From: an uncultured Gammaproteobacteria bacterium
GTDB lineage: Bacteria; Pseudomonadota; Gammaproteobacteria; Acidiferrobacterales; CAJVXG01
Assembly (NCBI GenBank): GCA_913009215.1
Contig: CAJVXG010000101.1
Location: 1-5,640, forward strand
Length of the DNA: 5,640 nt
Reading direction: 5' to 3'
Shown here: positions 1 through 5,640 of the stretch, in pieces
Layout of the letters: every line of letters starts with the position of its first letter
Numbering within the stretch: the stretch's first letter is position 1
The notes under the pieces: model-generated
The model's input: the letters and a program-made list of their open reading frames with translations, nothing else
The model's database searches: none
Told to the model about the DNA's origin: nothing
Position numbers and translations under genes: made by a program

Positions 1-875
1 CGCATTAACAACTCCTCATCGGCGACGTCGCCAAGCAATACCACGGTACTGTCAAGCATTTCGGCAACACTACTGCATCGCTCCGGATTGTGATCGATCA
101 GCTTGGTTGAGGATATTTTATGTTCCAGCGCCTTTGCCAGGCGGAAACCAATATTGCCACCGCCCGCGAGCATCACTCGTTTTACGGGTTTGTCCAGGCG
201 CCGTAACTCGCTCATGACGGCACGGATGCTTTTACGCGCGGCGATAAAAAAGACTTCATCGTCGGCCTCGATGACGGTATCGCCTTCCGGGATAATCGGG
301 CGGTCGTGACGGTAGATCGCGGCGACACGGGTATTGATTTTGGGGAGATGTTGTCGCAAGTCCCGTAATTCATGTCCTACCAGCGGACCACCGTAGTAGG
401 CTTTGATACCGACCAGCTGTACCAGGCCGTTGGCAAAGTCGAGTACCTGCAATGCTGACGGGTACTCAATCAGGCGCTGGATGTAATCGGTTACGATTTG
501 TTCCGGACTGATGATAACGTCGATCGGCGCGGCTTCCTGGGTAAATATTTCCGGATGCGACAGGTATTCCGCGGCCCGGATACGGGCGATCTTGGTCGGT
601 GTATGGAACAGGCTATAGGCAATCTGGCAAGCGACCATGTTGGTTTCGTCGCTGCTGGTTACTGCCAGGATCATGTCGGCGTCCTCGGCGCCGGCCGCCT
701 GTAATATCTCGGGATAGGCGCCATTGCCGTGCACGGTACGCAAGTCGTATTTAACCTGCAGGTCCTGCAGCAATCCGGCGTTGGTATCAATGACGGTGAT
801 GTCATTGTCCTCGTTGACGAGGTTTTGTGCTACCGATGACCCAACCTGTCCGGCACCTAGGATAATAATTTTCAT
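1..875 (-). CDS. trkA: Trk potassium uptake system peripheral NAD-binding protein TrkA (partial, C-terminus beyond left edge)
   Basis: TrkA is the cytoplasmic, nucleotide-binding regulatory subunit of the Trk K+ uptake system. It docks on the membrane channel TrkH/TrkG and gates it in response to NAD(H)/ATP. The gene starts at ATG 875 and reads without interruption for 291 codons to the window edge; E. coli TrkA is about 458 residues, so roughly the last third is missing. The first RCK_N Rossmann domain begins at once with MKIIILGAGQVG (GxGxxG, Gly7/Gly9/Gly12) and the strand-2 acidic residue Asp30. A very conserved TSSDETNMVACQ segment follows, then an RCK_C domain (about 135-225, including KAYYGGPL and RHDRP). 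A second RCK_N starts near 232 with LAGGGNIG (Gly238/Gly240/Gly243) and Asp261. The tandem RCK arrangement identifies TrkA rather than single-RCK KtrA. The gap to ntrX is 35 bp. No Shine-Dalgarno is visible; the leader before the ATG is A-rich. Confidence 0.97.
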   Translation of the reverse strand, partial: MKIIILGAGQVGSSVAQNLVNEDNDITVIDTNAGLLQDLQVKYDLRTVHGNGAYPEILQAAGAEDADMILAVTSSDETNMVACQIAYSLFHTPTKIARIRAAEYLSHPEIFTQEAAPIDVIISPEQIVTDYIQRLIEYPSALQVLDFANGLVQLVGIKAYYGGPLVGHELRDLRQHLPKINTRVAAIYRHDRPIIPEGDTVIEADDEVFFIAARKSIRAVMSELRRLDKPVKRVMLAGGGNIGFRLAKALEHKISSTKLIDHNPERCSSVAEMLDSTVVLLGDVADEELLM

Positions 876-887
876 TTTTGTTGTTTT

Positions 888-912
888 ATAAAAAAGCTTG
901 TATTCATAAGCT
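888..912 (-). terminator. Weak hairpin plus T-run in the ntrX-trkA gap
   Basis: On the minus strand AGCTT (908-912) and AAGCT (895-899) can form a 5-bp stem with an 8-nt loop, followed at once by TTTTTAT (888-894). The shape is that of an intrinsic terminator, but the stem is short with only two G-C pairs. It would be leaky at best. A second 5-bp stem (918-922 with 909-913, 4-nt loop) shares an arm and would compete with it. I regard this as weak support for partial separation of trkA from ntrX. Confidence 0.2.
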
Positions 913-2275
913 AGTCATAGCTCTGTTTTGGATTTATGCCAAGGTTTTTTAGCTTGCGGTAAAGATGGGTACGTTCCACTTCGGCAACCTTGGCGACTTC
1001 GGATACGTTACCATGGAGTTGTTGCAGGTGATGTTCGAAATAGGCCTTCTCAAAAAGGTCTCTGGCATGGCGTAATGGCTTGTTAAAAAGCGTTTCTGGC
1101 AATACGCTGTCTATGACTACCTCGCTGCTTTGCAAGCTGTGACGTACTTCTTCATCGCTTATATCGCCTTCTGAGTTCAGGATTAGCAGGCGTTGTACTA
1201 CATTCTTCAGCTCCCGGACATTGCCTGGCCAACTGTAATTACGTAATTCATTCAGGGCGCTAATAGTAAACTTTCTGTATTTCAGGTGTTCATTTTCTAC
1301 AAACCAGTCCAGGTAGTAGTGGACCAGGTCAGGTACGTCTTCACGGTGGTCTCGTAGAGCCGGTATGTGCAGTGGCACGACATTAAGCCGGTAATATAAT
1401 TCACTCAGAAGCCGTCCTTGTTCGACAGCTTGATGCAGGTCATGACTGCTGGCTGCCATGACCCTTGCGTTGAGCGGTATGGGTGATTTGCCACCGATAC
1501 GCAGGAATTGCTGTTTATCCATCGCCGTTAATAATTGTTGCTGCGTGTCCAGATCAAGAGTGGCAATTTCGTCCAGTAATACTGAACCACCTTGCGCCTG
1601 TTCCAGTCCACCAGCAACAATCCGGCCGTTTTTTTCACTACCAAAGATTTTGACAGCGGCGTCTTCGCTTGAGGCCGTCGGGCTGATTTCGATAAAGGGG
1701 TCCTGTTTGCGCATACTGTTCTGATGAATGAGTCGTGCAATGGCCGAATTACCACTACCGGCTTCACCCGTGAGAAGTACCGGGGTGTCGTGGCTGGCCA
1801 CCTGTTCCGCCTCCTGACGCAGTTTCTCAATCACGGTACTTTTGCCAATAAAATCGACCGTGTCTTCCAGGTGCTGTTTCAGACGGATATTTTCTTCCAG
1901 TAACTTGCGACTCTCCATGGCGCGCTCTACAGTAATCATCAACTTACCCATGGAAACCGGTTTTTCAATAAAGTCGTATGCTCCCAGGCGTGTTGCCTCG
2001 ACGGCGGTTTCGATATTGCCGTGACCGGACATCATGATTACCGGCGTTGTTAAACCGCCATTATCAGACCATTCCTTTAATAAACTAATACCGTCTGTGT
2101 CCGGCATCCAGATGTCCAGTAACACCAGATCGATATTTCCCTGTTTAAAACTTTGTCGTGCCTGCTCGGCATTTTCGGCCGTTGATACCGTGAAATTCTC
2201 ATCCTCCAGTATCTCCTGGATCAGACGCCGGATATCCGGTTCGTCGTCCACTACCAGTACGTGGCCTGTGGTCAT
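911..2275 (-). CDS. ntrX: NtrX-type response regulator with degenerate AAA+ domain
   Basis: NtrX is the DNA-binding response regulator paired with the membrane kinase NtrY. The 454-residue product has three domains. The receiver (about 5-120) has Asp10/Asp11, phospho-acceptor Asp54 in LLDIWMPD, Ser83 and Lys105. The central AAA+ domain (about 140-370) keeps Walker B (GGSVLLDE, Asp235-Glu236), Arg296 of LYYRLNVV and sensor II WPGNVREL (349-356). A C-terminal Fis-type helix-turn-helix spans about 408-447. The AAA+ domain is odd: Walker A reads GEAGSGNS (170-177) with Asn176 where Lys is expected. There is no GAFTGA loop after IFGSEK, sensor I reads AASSHDL instead of AATNxDL, and Leu290 replaces the first arginine finger. 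This implies regulation without sigma54 and probably without ATP hydrolysis. The ATG at 2275 overlaps the ntrY stop (ATGA) and has AGGGAG 8 nt upstream. A sigma54-dependent NtrC-like activator is the alternative and is disfavoured. Confidence 0.94.
   Translation of the reverse strand: MTTGHVLVVDDEPDIRRLIQEILEDENFTVSTAENAEQARQSFKQGNIDLVLLDIWMPDTDGISLLKEWSDNGGLTTPVIMMSGHGNIETAVEATRLGAYDFIEKPVSMGKLMITVERAMESRKLLEENIRLKQHLEDTVDFIGKSTVIEKLRQEAEQVASHDTPVLLTGEAGSGNSAIARLIHQNSMRKQDPFIEISPTASSEDAAVKIFGSEKNGRIVAGGLEQAQGGSVLLDEIATLDLDTQQQLLTAMDKQQFLRIGGKSPIPLNARVMAASSHDLHQAVEQGRLLSELYYRLNVVPLHIPALRDHREDVPDLVHYYLDWFVENEHLKYRKFTISALNELRNYSWPGNVRELKNVVQRLLILNSEGDISDEEVRHSLQSSEVVIDSVLPETLFNKPLRHARDLFEKAYFEHHLQQLHGNVSEVAKVAEVERTHLYRKLKNLGINPKQSYD
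914..942 (-). promoter_or_regulatory. Candidate sigma70 promoter for trkA
   Basis: On the minus strand TTGGCA (937-942, 5 of 6 to the -35 consensus) is followed after 17 bp by TATGAC (914-919, 4 of 6 to the -10 consensus). It lies inside the last codons of ntrX. Transcription would start near 907, giving a leader of about 30 nt before the trkA ATG at 875. The spacing and position are good, but this is a match by eye in a fairly AT-rich stretch. trkA may equally be read through from the upstream operon. Confidence 0.3.
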
Positions 2276-4563
2276 GCCTTATGCTCCCTGTACTGAATCG
2301 GACTATCGTTTGTGTCGTTGTGGTTTTCCATAGTGGTATTTTGTGAGGCAGGCAACTGCATTGTAATGGCCGCACCCGATTGTTCAAGATTTTCGGCATA
2401 GATAAAACCGTGATGTTCCTCGATAATTTTCTTCACGATAGCAAGCCCCAGGCCGGTACCCTTTTCTTTATCGGTTATATAAGGTTCAAACACATGATCC
2501 AGCAGTTCGGCCGGTATGCCCGGGCCATTATCTTCTATCCTGATCTGAACAAAGGTCTGATTGTTTTTTTCCAGATTTTGCGTGGTGATGCGCAATGACG
2601 GTGTACTGGATTGTTTCAGTGCATCCAGCGCATTCAGTATCAGATTATGCAGTACTTGACGCATCCTGCCCGGATCCGCGGTAATGTGAGCAAGCCTGGG
2701 ATCAAAAGTCAGGATGATCACCATATCCTGATCCTGCACCTCTTTTTTGCCATGGTTCTCTTCAGTAATGATCACCGCGTCGGTATGGTAGAGTTCAACG
2801 ACATCACGTACCAGGCCATTGACGTCAATTTCCTTCGGCACCGTTTGTACCTGTCTGGCATAATCGGAGAAGGCATTAACCATCGATTTCAGCGAATCAA
2901 CCTGGTCAATAATGGTACGCGTGGAGCGATCCAGGGTTTCACGTTCCTTGTCGCTCAGACTGGTCATACATTTATGGCGAATCCGTTCCGCAGAAAGCTG
3001 GATCGGTGTTAATGGATTCTTGATTTCATGGGCCATGCGTCGGGCCACCTCGCCCCATGCCGCATCGCGCTGGGCCCGGATCAACTCGGTGACGTCATCG
3101 AATACAACAACATAACCACCACGCCGACTGCGAAAAATAGGTAACTGGGTGCCGTGCAGCATAATGGTGCGACTGCCAGCGCGGCTCTCCAGTGTAATCT
3201 CGGTTTTCCATTCGGACTCGTTACTGGAAACGCCTTCCTTGATGGCCGTGATAAATGGAGAGAGGTGTGGGTGGCTGTCCAGCAGTTGGTCAATCGATTG
3301 CCCTTCTTCGTCGATCAGGCCGGCCTCCAGTATGTTGACAGCTGCGGCATTACTGGTGCGCAAGTGCTGTCCCCGGTCGAACGACATAACCCCCGTAGAT
3401 AAATGGGTGAGAACGGTCTCCAGATAGGCACGTTGCAGTTCTGCCTCGCGCTGGCTACGCCGACTTTGTTTTTGTGCCTGGTGTATCTGTTGCGTCATTT
3501 CATTGAAGGACTTCACCAGTACACCGAGCTCATCATTACCGGGTACCGGCAGTTTTTTGCTGTAATCGCCCTGGGCTACGGCATGTGTGCCCTCAGCCAG
3601 GTCTTTGAGTGGTGCTACAATTCGCTGTGATGAAAAGAATGCGGCCCATAGGGCTATGAGGACGGTTAACAGGGACACCAGGCTTAAAGTCAGTGTAAAA
3701 CCAAACTTCAATGGTCCACGCAGATAGACCAGTTTTTCGTATTCAGCAAAGGCATTTTGCACGCTTTCACCAAGCTTGGTGTAGCGGATGGGCATTTGCT
3801 GATTGAGTTGCAAGGTGCGTAAAGGTCCCGCCACATTTTCAGCATACACCGGGACCACAATACGCAATTGCAAACCACCGTTGCCGACGGGGTCAATACT
3901 GGAGAACGGCAGACCTTTGCGAATTTGTGACATGATTTCTTCGCTGGGCCGCTCCGGGACCAGTGAGCTGATATCCAGGCCTTTCTGGCTACTGGAAGCG
4001 ATAACCTTACCGTCGTGTGCAAAAAGTGTGAGCTCGGTAATATTGTACTGTTCACGCAACTGGTTCAGACTTGTTAATGCCGCTTTGTCGGGCATGCCTT
4101 CCAGTTCGGTAGCAATATCCTTCCCTTTCTTCACCATATCCTGCTTGCGGGCGTCCAGGGCGGTACGGCCCAGTAACAGGGCGTCATCCAGGGCCCGTTT
4201 AATTTTAACGTCAAACCAGCTGTCGATACCTTTATTCAGCGACTGTACGGAAAAGATAAAAACGATGGTCACCGGGATTACTGAGAGCAGTACGAACATC
4301 AGGAATAATCGTAACGTTAGTCGTGTCCCCATGACCTTGGCCCTGTACTGGACGACAAGGCGATACAAATTGATCAGGATAAGGCTGAGCAATAGCACCA
4401 TGCCAACCAGATTGATGACCAGCAGCATGGAATAGATATCGCCGAAGAGAGTGGAGTTCTGGGTTGCCGCATTCATCATGAACAAGGAGGCGACCAGCAA
4501 TGCCGACAGCACGGCCAGTGGCTTGATGCCGGTGGTATAGCGATTTAGTGTTGAATCTTCCAT
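2272..4563 (-). CDS. ntrY: NtrY-type membrane sensor histidine kinase
   Basis: NtrY is an inner-membrane histidine kinase that phosphorylates NtrX; family members have been linked to nitrogen and redox/envelope signals. Numbering here is from an in-frame GTG at 4572, giving 766 residues. I prefer the ATG at 4563 (763 residues) because GGGTGGA precedes it closely. Hydrophobic segments lie at about 15-36, 46-72, 86-112 and 288-314. The region between the last two (about 113-287) is a periplasmic sensor domain. A HAMP linker follows (about 315-368, with RIVAPLKDLAEGTHAVAQGD), then a charged coiled coil and a PAS domain (about 380-495). The HisKA H-box is AHEIKNPLTPIQLSAERIR with phospho-acceptor His515. 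The ATPase domain has N-box HNLILNALDAL (Asn643/Asn647), G1 DNGPGI (681-686), F-box FEPYIT and G2 KGTGLGLAI (704-712). All catalytic boxes are intact. A charged stretch at about 600-620 looks longer than usual. The gene overlaps DUF4390 upstream and ntrX downstream, consistent with one message. Confidence 0.95.
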   Translation of the reverse strand: MEDSTLNRYTTGIKPLAVLSALLVASLFMMNAATQNSTLFGDIYSMLLVINLVGMVLLLSLILINLYRLVVQYRAKVMGTRLTLRLFLMFVLLSVIPVTIVFIFSVQSLNKGIDSWFDVKIKRALDDALLLGRTALDARKQDMVKKGKDIATELEGMPDKAALTSLNQLREQYNITELTLFAHDGKVIASSSQKGLDISSLVPERPSEEIMSQIRKGLPFSSIDPVGNGGLQLRIVVPVYAENVAGPLRTLQLNQQMPIRYTKLGESVQNAFAEYEKLVYLRGPLKFGFTLTLSLVSLLTVLIALWAAFFSSQRIVAPLKDLAEGTHAVAQGDYSKKLPVPGNDELGVLVKSFNEMTQQIHQAQKQSRRSQREAELQRAYLETVLTHLSTGVMSFDRGQHLRTSNAAAVNILEAGLIDEEGQSIDQLLDSHPHLSPFITAIKEGVSSNESEWKTEITLESRAGSRTIMLHGTQLPIFRSRRGGYVVVFDDVTELIRAQRDAAWGEVARRMAHEIKNPLTPIQLSAERIRHKCMTSLSDKERETLDRSTRTIIDQVDSLKSMVNAFSDYARQVQTVPKEIDVNGLVRDVVELYHTDAVIITEENHGKKEVQDQDMVIILTFDPRLAHITADPGRMRQVLHNLILNALDALKQSSTPSLRITTQNLEKNNQTFVQIRIEDNGPGIPAELLDHVFEPYITDKEKGTGLGLAIVKKIIEEHHGFIYAENLEQSGAAITMQLPASQNTTMENHNDTNDSPIQYREHKA
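2284..2289 (-). promoter_or_regulatory. Ribosome binding site of ntrX
   Basis: The minus strand reads AGGGAG, then 8 nt, then the ntrX ATG at 2275. The site lies inside the last codons of ntrY, and the ATG overlaps the ntrY stop codon as ATGA. This fixes the ntrX start and suggests translational coupling, giving linked output of kinase and regulator. Confidence 0.7.
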
Positions 4564-5114
4564 TCGGTCCACCCGCTGCTCAGGTGCCAGGATGGCGAAG
4601 CGTACGCCACCGGTCGTAACGGGGCCGGTAAGGACTCAATATTGAGTTGGGCACGCACCTTGATCAGATGGTTGTATTTTTTCATGATTTCGGGGCTAAC
4701 GGCCAGCTTAAGTTCATTAAAATTGCCCATAAACTTCAGTGCTTCAGACAGAGAGGTGAAATTCTCAACCGATTCCGGATTTTTTAGATCCCGGGTCACC
4801 AGGTATTGGCGTGACAGGGCATGGTAGCGAATTTGTCGCTTGATGCGCCAGGTCTGTAATGTCTTGTTCCATATCAGCCTGCGCTCGCGGCATAGTTCAA
4901 TATCAAACCAGACATCCAGCGGAATACCTTTATTAAGAGCTTCGTCTGCCTTGCTACTTAAACCTAAATCCAGACCACCATTGATGGTCAGGATCTTGTT
5001 GGAAATTCCTGCCTTAATGTCATTGACCACAAAATCGGCAATAGCCGGGATGCCGGTCATTAACAGCAGCATGAATAGTACGTTATGGCATATAAATTTT
5101 CTGTAGCAAGGCAT
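4545..5114 (-). CDS. Exported DUF4390 family protein of unknown function
   Basis: This 189-residue protein has no assigned biochemical role. It resembles the DUF4390 family: a mature domain of strand-rich sequence with NGGLDLGL (46-53), NKGIPLDVWFDIEL (61-74), RQIRYHALSRQYLV (93-106) and a C-terminal LPAPLRPVAYASPSWHLSSGWTEW (162-185). A signal peptide is visible: basic n-region with Arg5-Lys6, hydrophobic VLFMLLLMTGIPAIA (12-26) and an AxA site before Asp27. The product should therefore be periplasmic or envelope-associated; no lipobox is seen. I choose ATG 5114 because it supplies the basic n-region. The next ATG at 5072 would leave a truncated signal and has no Shine-Dalgarno either. The start lies 32 bp inside rsmB and the end lies inside the first codons of ntrY, so translation is probably coupled to both. 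Genomic association with NtrYX suggests an envelope partner of the kinase, but that is inference. Confidence 0.85.
   Translation of the reverse strand: MPCYRKFICHNVLFMLLLMTGIPAIADFVVNDIKAGISNKILTINGGLDLGLSSKADEALNKGIPLDVWFDIELCRERRLIWNKTLQTWRIKRQIRYHALSRQYLVTRDLKNPESVENFTSLSEALKFMGNFNELKLAVSPEIMKKYNHLIKVRAQLNIESLPAPLRPVAYASPSWHLSSGWTEWKIQH
4634..4647. repeat. 14-bp perfect palindrome upstream of ntrY
   Basis: ACTCAATATTGAGT is a perfect inverted repeat with 7-bp arms and no spacer. It lies within the 3' coding part of the DUF4390 gene, about 70-85 bp upstream of the ntrY start. It has the size and symmetry of a dimeric regulator site and NtrX has a Fis-type DNA-binding domain. However, by simple counting (5640 / 4^7) about 0.3 such palindromes are expected by chance in a window this long. 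No convincing promoter was seen around it. Confidence 0.35.
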
Positions 5115-5640
5115 AATAAAACCCGTCAGAATCCTTTGTACCCGGCAGAATCTGTAACCCTGCCTGTTTCTGGATTGCCCACGATAAAGTCAATGATAGA
5201 ACTTTAACGTCGCCTTGTCGTGCCAGAAAATGACCTATCATATCTTCATTCTCGGCTGCTAATACCGAGCAGGTGACATATAGTAATTTGCCGCCCGGTT
5301 TCAGTAGTGGCCAAAGCGCATCCAGCAAACAGGTTTGTTGCCGACACAGGGTTTCAACATCTTCCGCCTGGCGGTGGCGCTTGATATCGGGGTGGCGACG
5401 AATAACGCCGGTTGCAGAGCATGGGGCATCCAGGAGGATGCGCTCGTACATGGTGCCATCCCACCAGTCGTCTGGTTGGGTAGCATCCCCTTGAATCAGT
5501 CGTGCCTTTAATTGAAGGCGTTGCAAATTTTCCTGCAGGCGCGCATATCGTTTCTGGCTGATTTCTACCGCGGTAAGCTGGCACCGGTTTTTTGTGTTTT
5601 CCAGAATATGGGCCGTTTTTCCGCCGGGGGCGGCGCAGGC
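5083..5640 (-). CDS. rsmB: 16S rRNA (cytosine-967-C5)-methyltransferase RsmB (partial, N-terminus beyond right edge)
   Basis: RsmB (Fmu/Sun) methylates C5 of cytosine 967 in 16S rRNA, using S-adenosylmethionine, in the cytoplasm. The visible 185 residues are the C-terminal part of the catalytic domain; E. coli RsmB is about 429 residues, so the NusB-like N-terminal RNA-binding region and the first part of the Rossmann fold lie outside. The frame is open to the window edge and starts inside SAM motif I, ACAAPGGKTAHILE. Next come the strand-2 acid in LTAVEIS, the QGDATQPDDW segment, then DAPCSATGVIRRHPDIK with the motif IV cysteine (fragment residue 74). YVTCSV carries the motif VI cysteine that is the nucleophile in this family (fragment residue 124), and the end is GTKDSDGFYYALLQK. 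The HPDIK extension and overall match to E. coli favour RsmB over RsmF or NOP2-type enzymes. Its last 32 bp overlap the DUF4390 start. In E. coli this gene is directly followed by trkA; here three genes intervene. Confidence 0.95.
   Translation of the reverse strand, partial: ACAAPGGKTAHILENTKNRCQLTAVEISQKRYARLQENLQRLQLKARLIQGDATQPDDWWDGTMYERILLDAPCSATGVIRRHPDIKRHRQAEDVETLCRQQTCLLDALWPLLKPGGKLLYVTCSVLAAENEDMIGHFLARQGDVKVLSLTLSWAIQKQAGLQILPGTKDSDGFYYALLQKIYMP

Noticed and set aside
103..704. Two 68-codon plus-strand open frames opposite trkA
   Set aside because: The minus strand encodes continuous TrkA with conserved Rossmann motifs through both regions; the plus-strand frames have no features.
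1373..1389. TGGCACG on the plus strand, resembling the -24 element of a sigma54 promoter
   Set aside because: The expected TTGC -12 element at the right spacing is absent, and it faces the wrong way inside ntrX coding sequence where it simply encodes the NVVPLHIP region.
911..2275. NtrX as a pseudogene, given its missing catalytic residues
   Set aside because: The frame is full length, the receiver and HTH domains are complete, the RBS is good, and the changes are substitutions confined to ATPase or sigma54 functions; functional specialisation fits better than decay.
2611..3012. Plus-strand open frame of 133 codons
   Set aside because: It lies opposite the NtrY kinase core, whose H-, N- and G-boxes are unmistakable; no domain is visible in the plus-strand product.
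3708..4055. Minus-strand 115-codon frame within ntrY
   Set aside because: It is out of frame with ntrY, which is intact there; the product has no recognisable features.
3803..4435. Plus-strand open frame of 210 codons
   Set aside because: It is antisense to the NtrY transmembrane and sensor region, shows no recognisable motif, and is Ser/Arg/Thr-rich as expected for a reverse-frame shadow.
5083..5526. Possible short rsmB starting at TTG 5526
   Set aside because: The frame continues upstream to the window edge and encodes SAM motif I, so this is an internal codon, not a start.

Overview
The window is a dense, single-strand block: every supported gene lies on the minus strand, so transcription runs from high to low coordinates. 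Read in that direction the order is rsmB (3' part only), a small exported DUF4390 protein, ntrY (membrane sensor histidine kinase), ntrX (response regulator) and trkA (N-terminal part only). There is no RNA gene, mobile element, CRISPR array or gene-free stretch over 300 bases. The only true gap is 35 bp, between ntrX and trkA.

The sequence suggests a chromosomal core region of a non-enteric gammaproteobacterium with roughly balanced GC. The visible TrkA and RsmB residues closely follow the E. coli proteins as I remember them. E. coli has rsmB directly followed by trkA; here a DUF4390-ntrY-ntrX module lies between them. DUF4390 next to NtrYX-type genes is a layout I associate with many gamma- and betaproteobacteria. 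I cannot name the genus.

Layout: 5640-5083 rsmB (16S rRNA m5C967 methyltransferase) runs off the right edge. 5114-4545 is the DUF4390 protein, overlapping the end of rsmB. 4563 (or 4572)-2272 is ntrY, overlapping the end of DUF4390. 2275-911 is ntrX, overlapping ntrY by 4 bp (ATGA). 875-1 is trkA, which runs off the left edge. The three overlaps imply one polycistronic message with translational coupling. The ntrX-trkA gap contains a possible sigma70 promoter and small hairpins, so trkA may also be expressed separately.

How they work together: NtrY should sense an envelope or redox/nitrogen-related signal through its periplasmic domain and phosphorylate NtrX on Asp54. NtrX then acts on DNA through its C-terminal Fis-type helix-turn-helix. 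The exported DUF4390 protein is well placed to work with NtrY in the envelope, but that is inference. RsmB and TrkA are housekeeping neighbours.

The most notable observation is that the AAA+ domain of NtrX looks degenerate. The Walker A lysine is Asn176, the GAFTGA sigma54-contact loop is absent, the first arginine-finger position is Leu290, and the sensor I Asn is replaced. The receiver and DNA-binding domains look intact. This points to a sigma54-independent, probably non-hydrolysing regulator. I found no clearly unprecedented system in the window.
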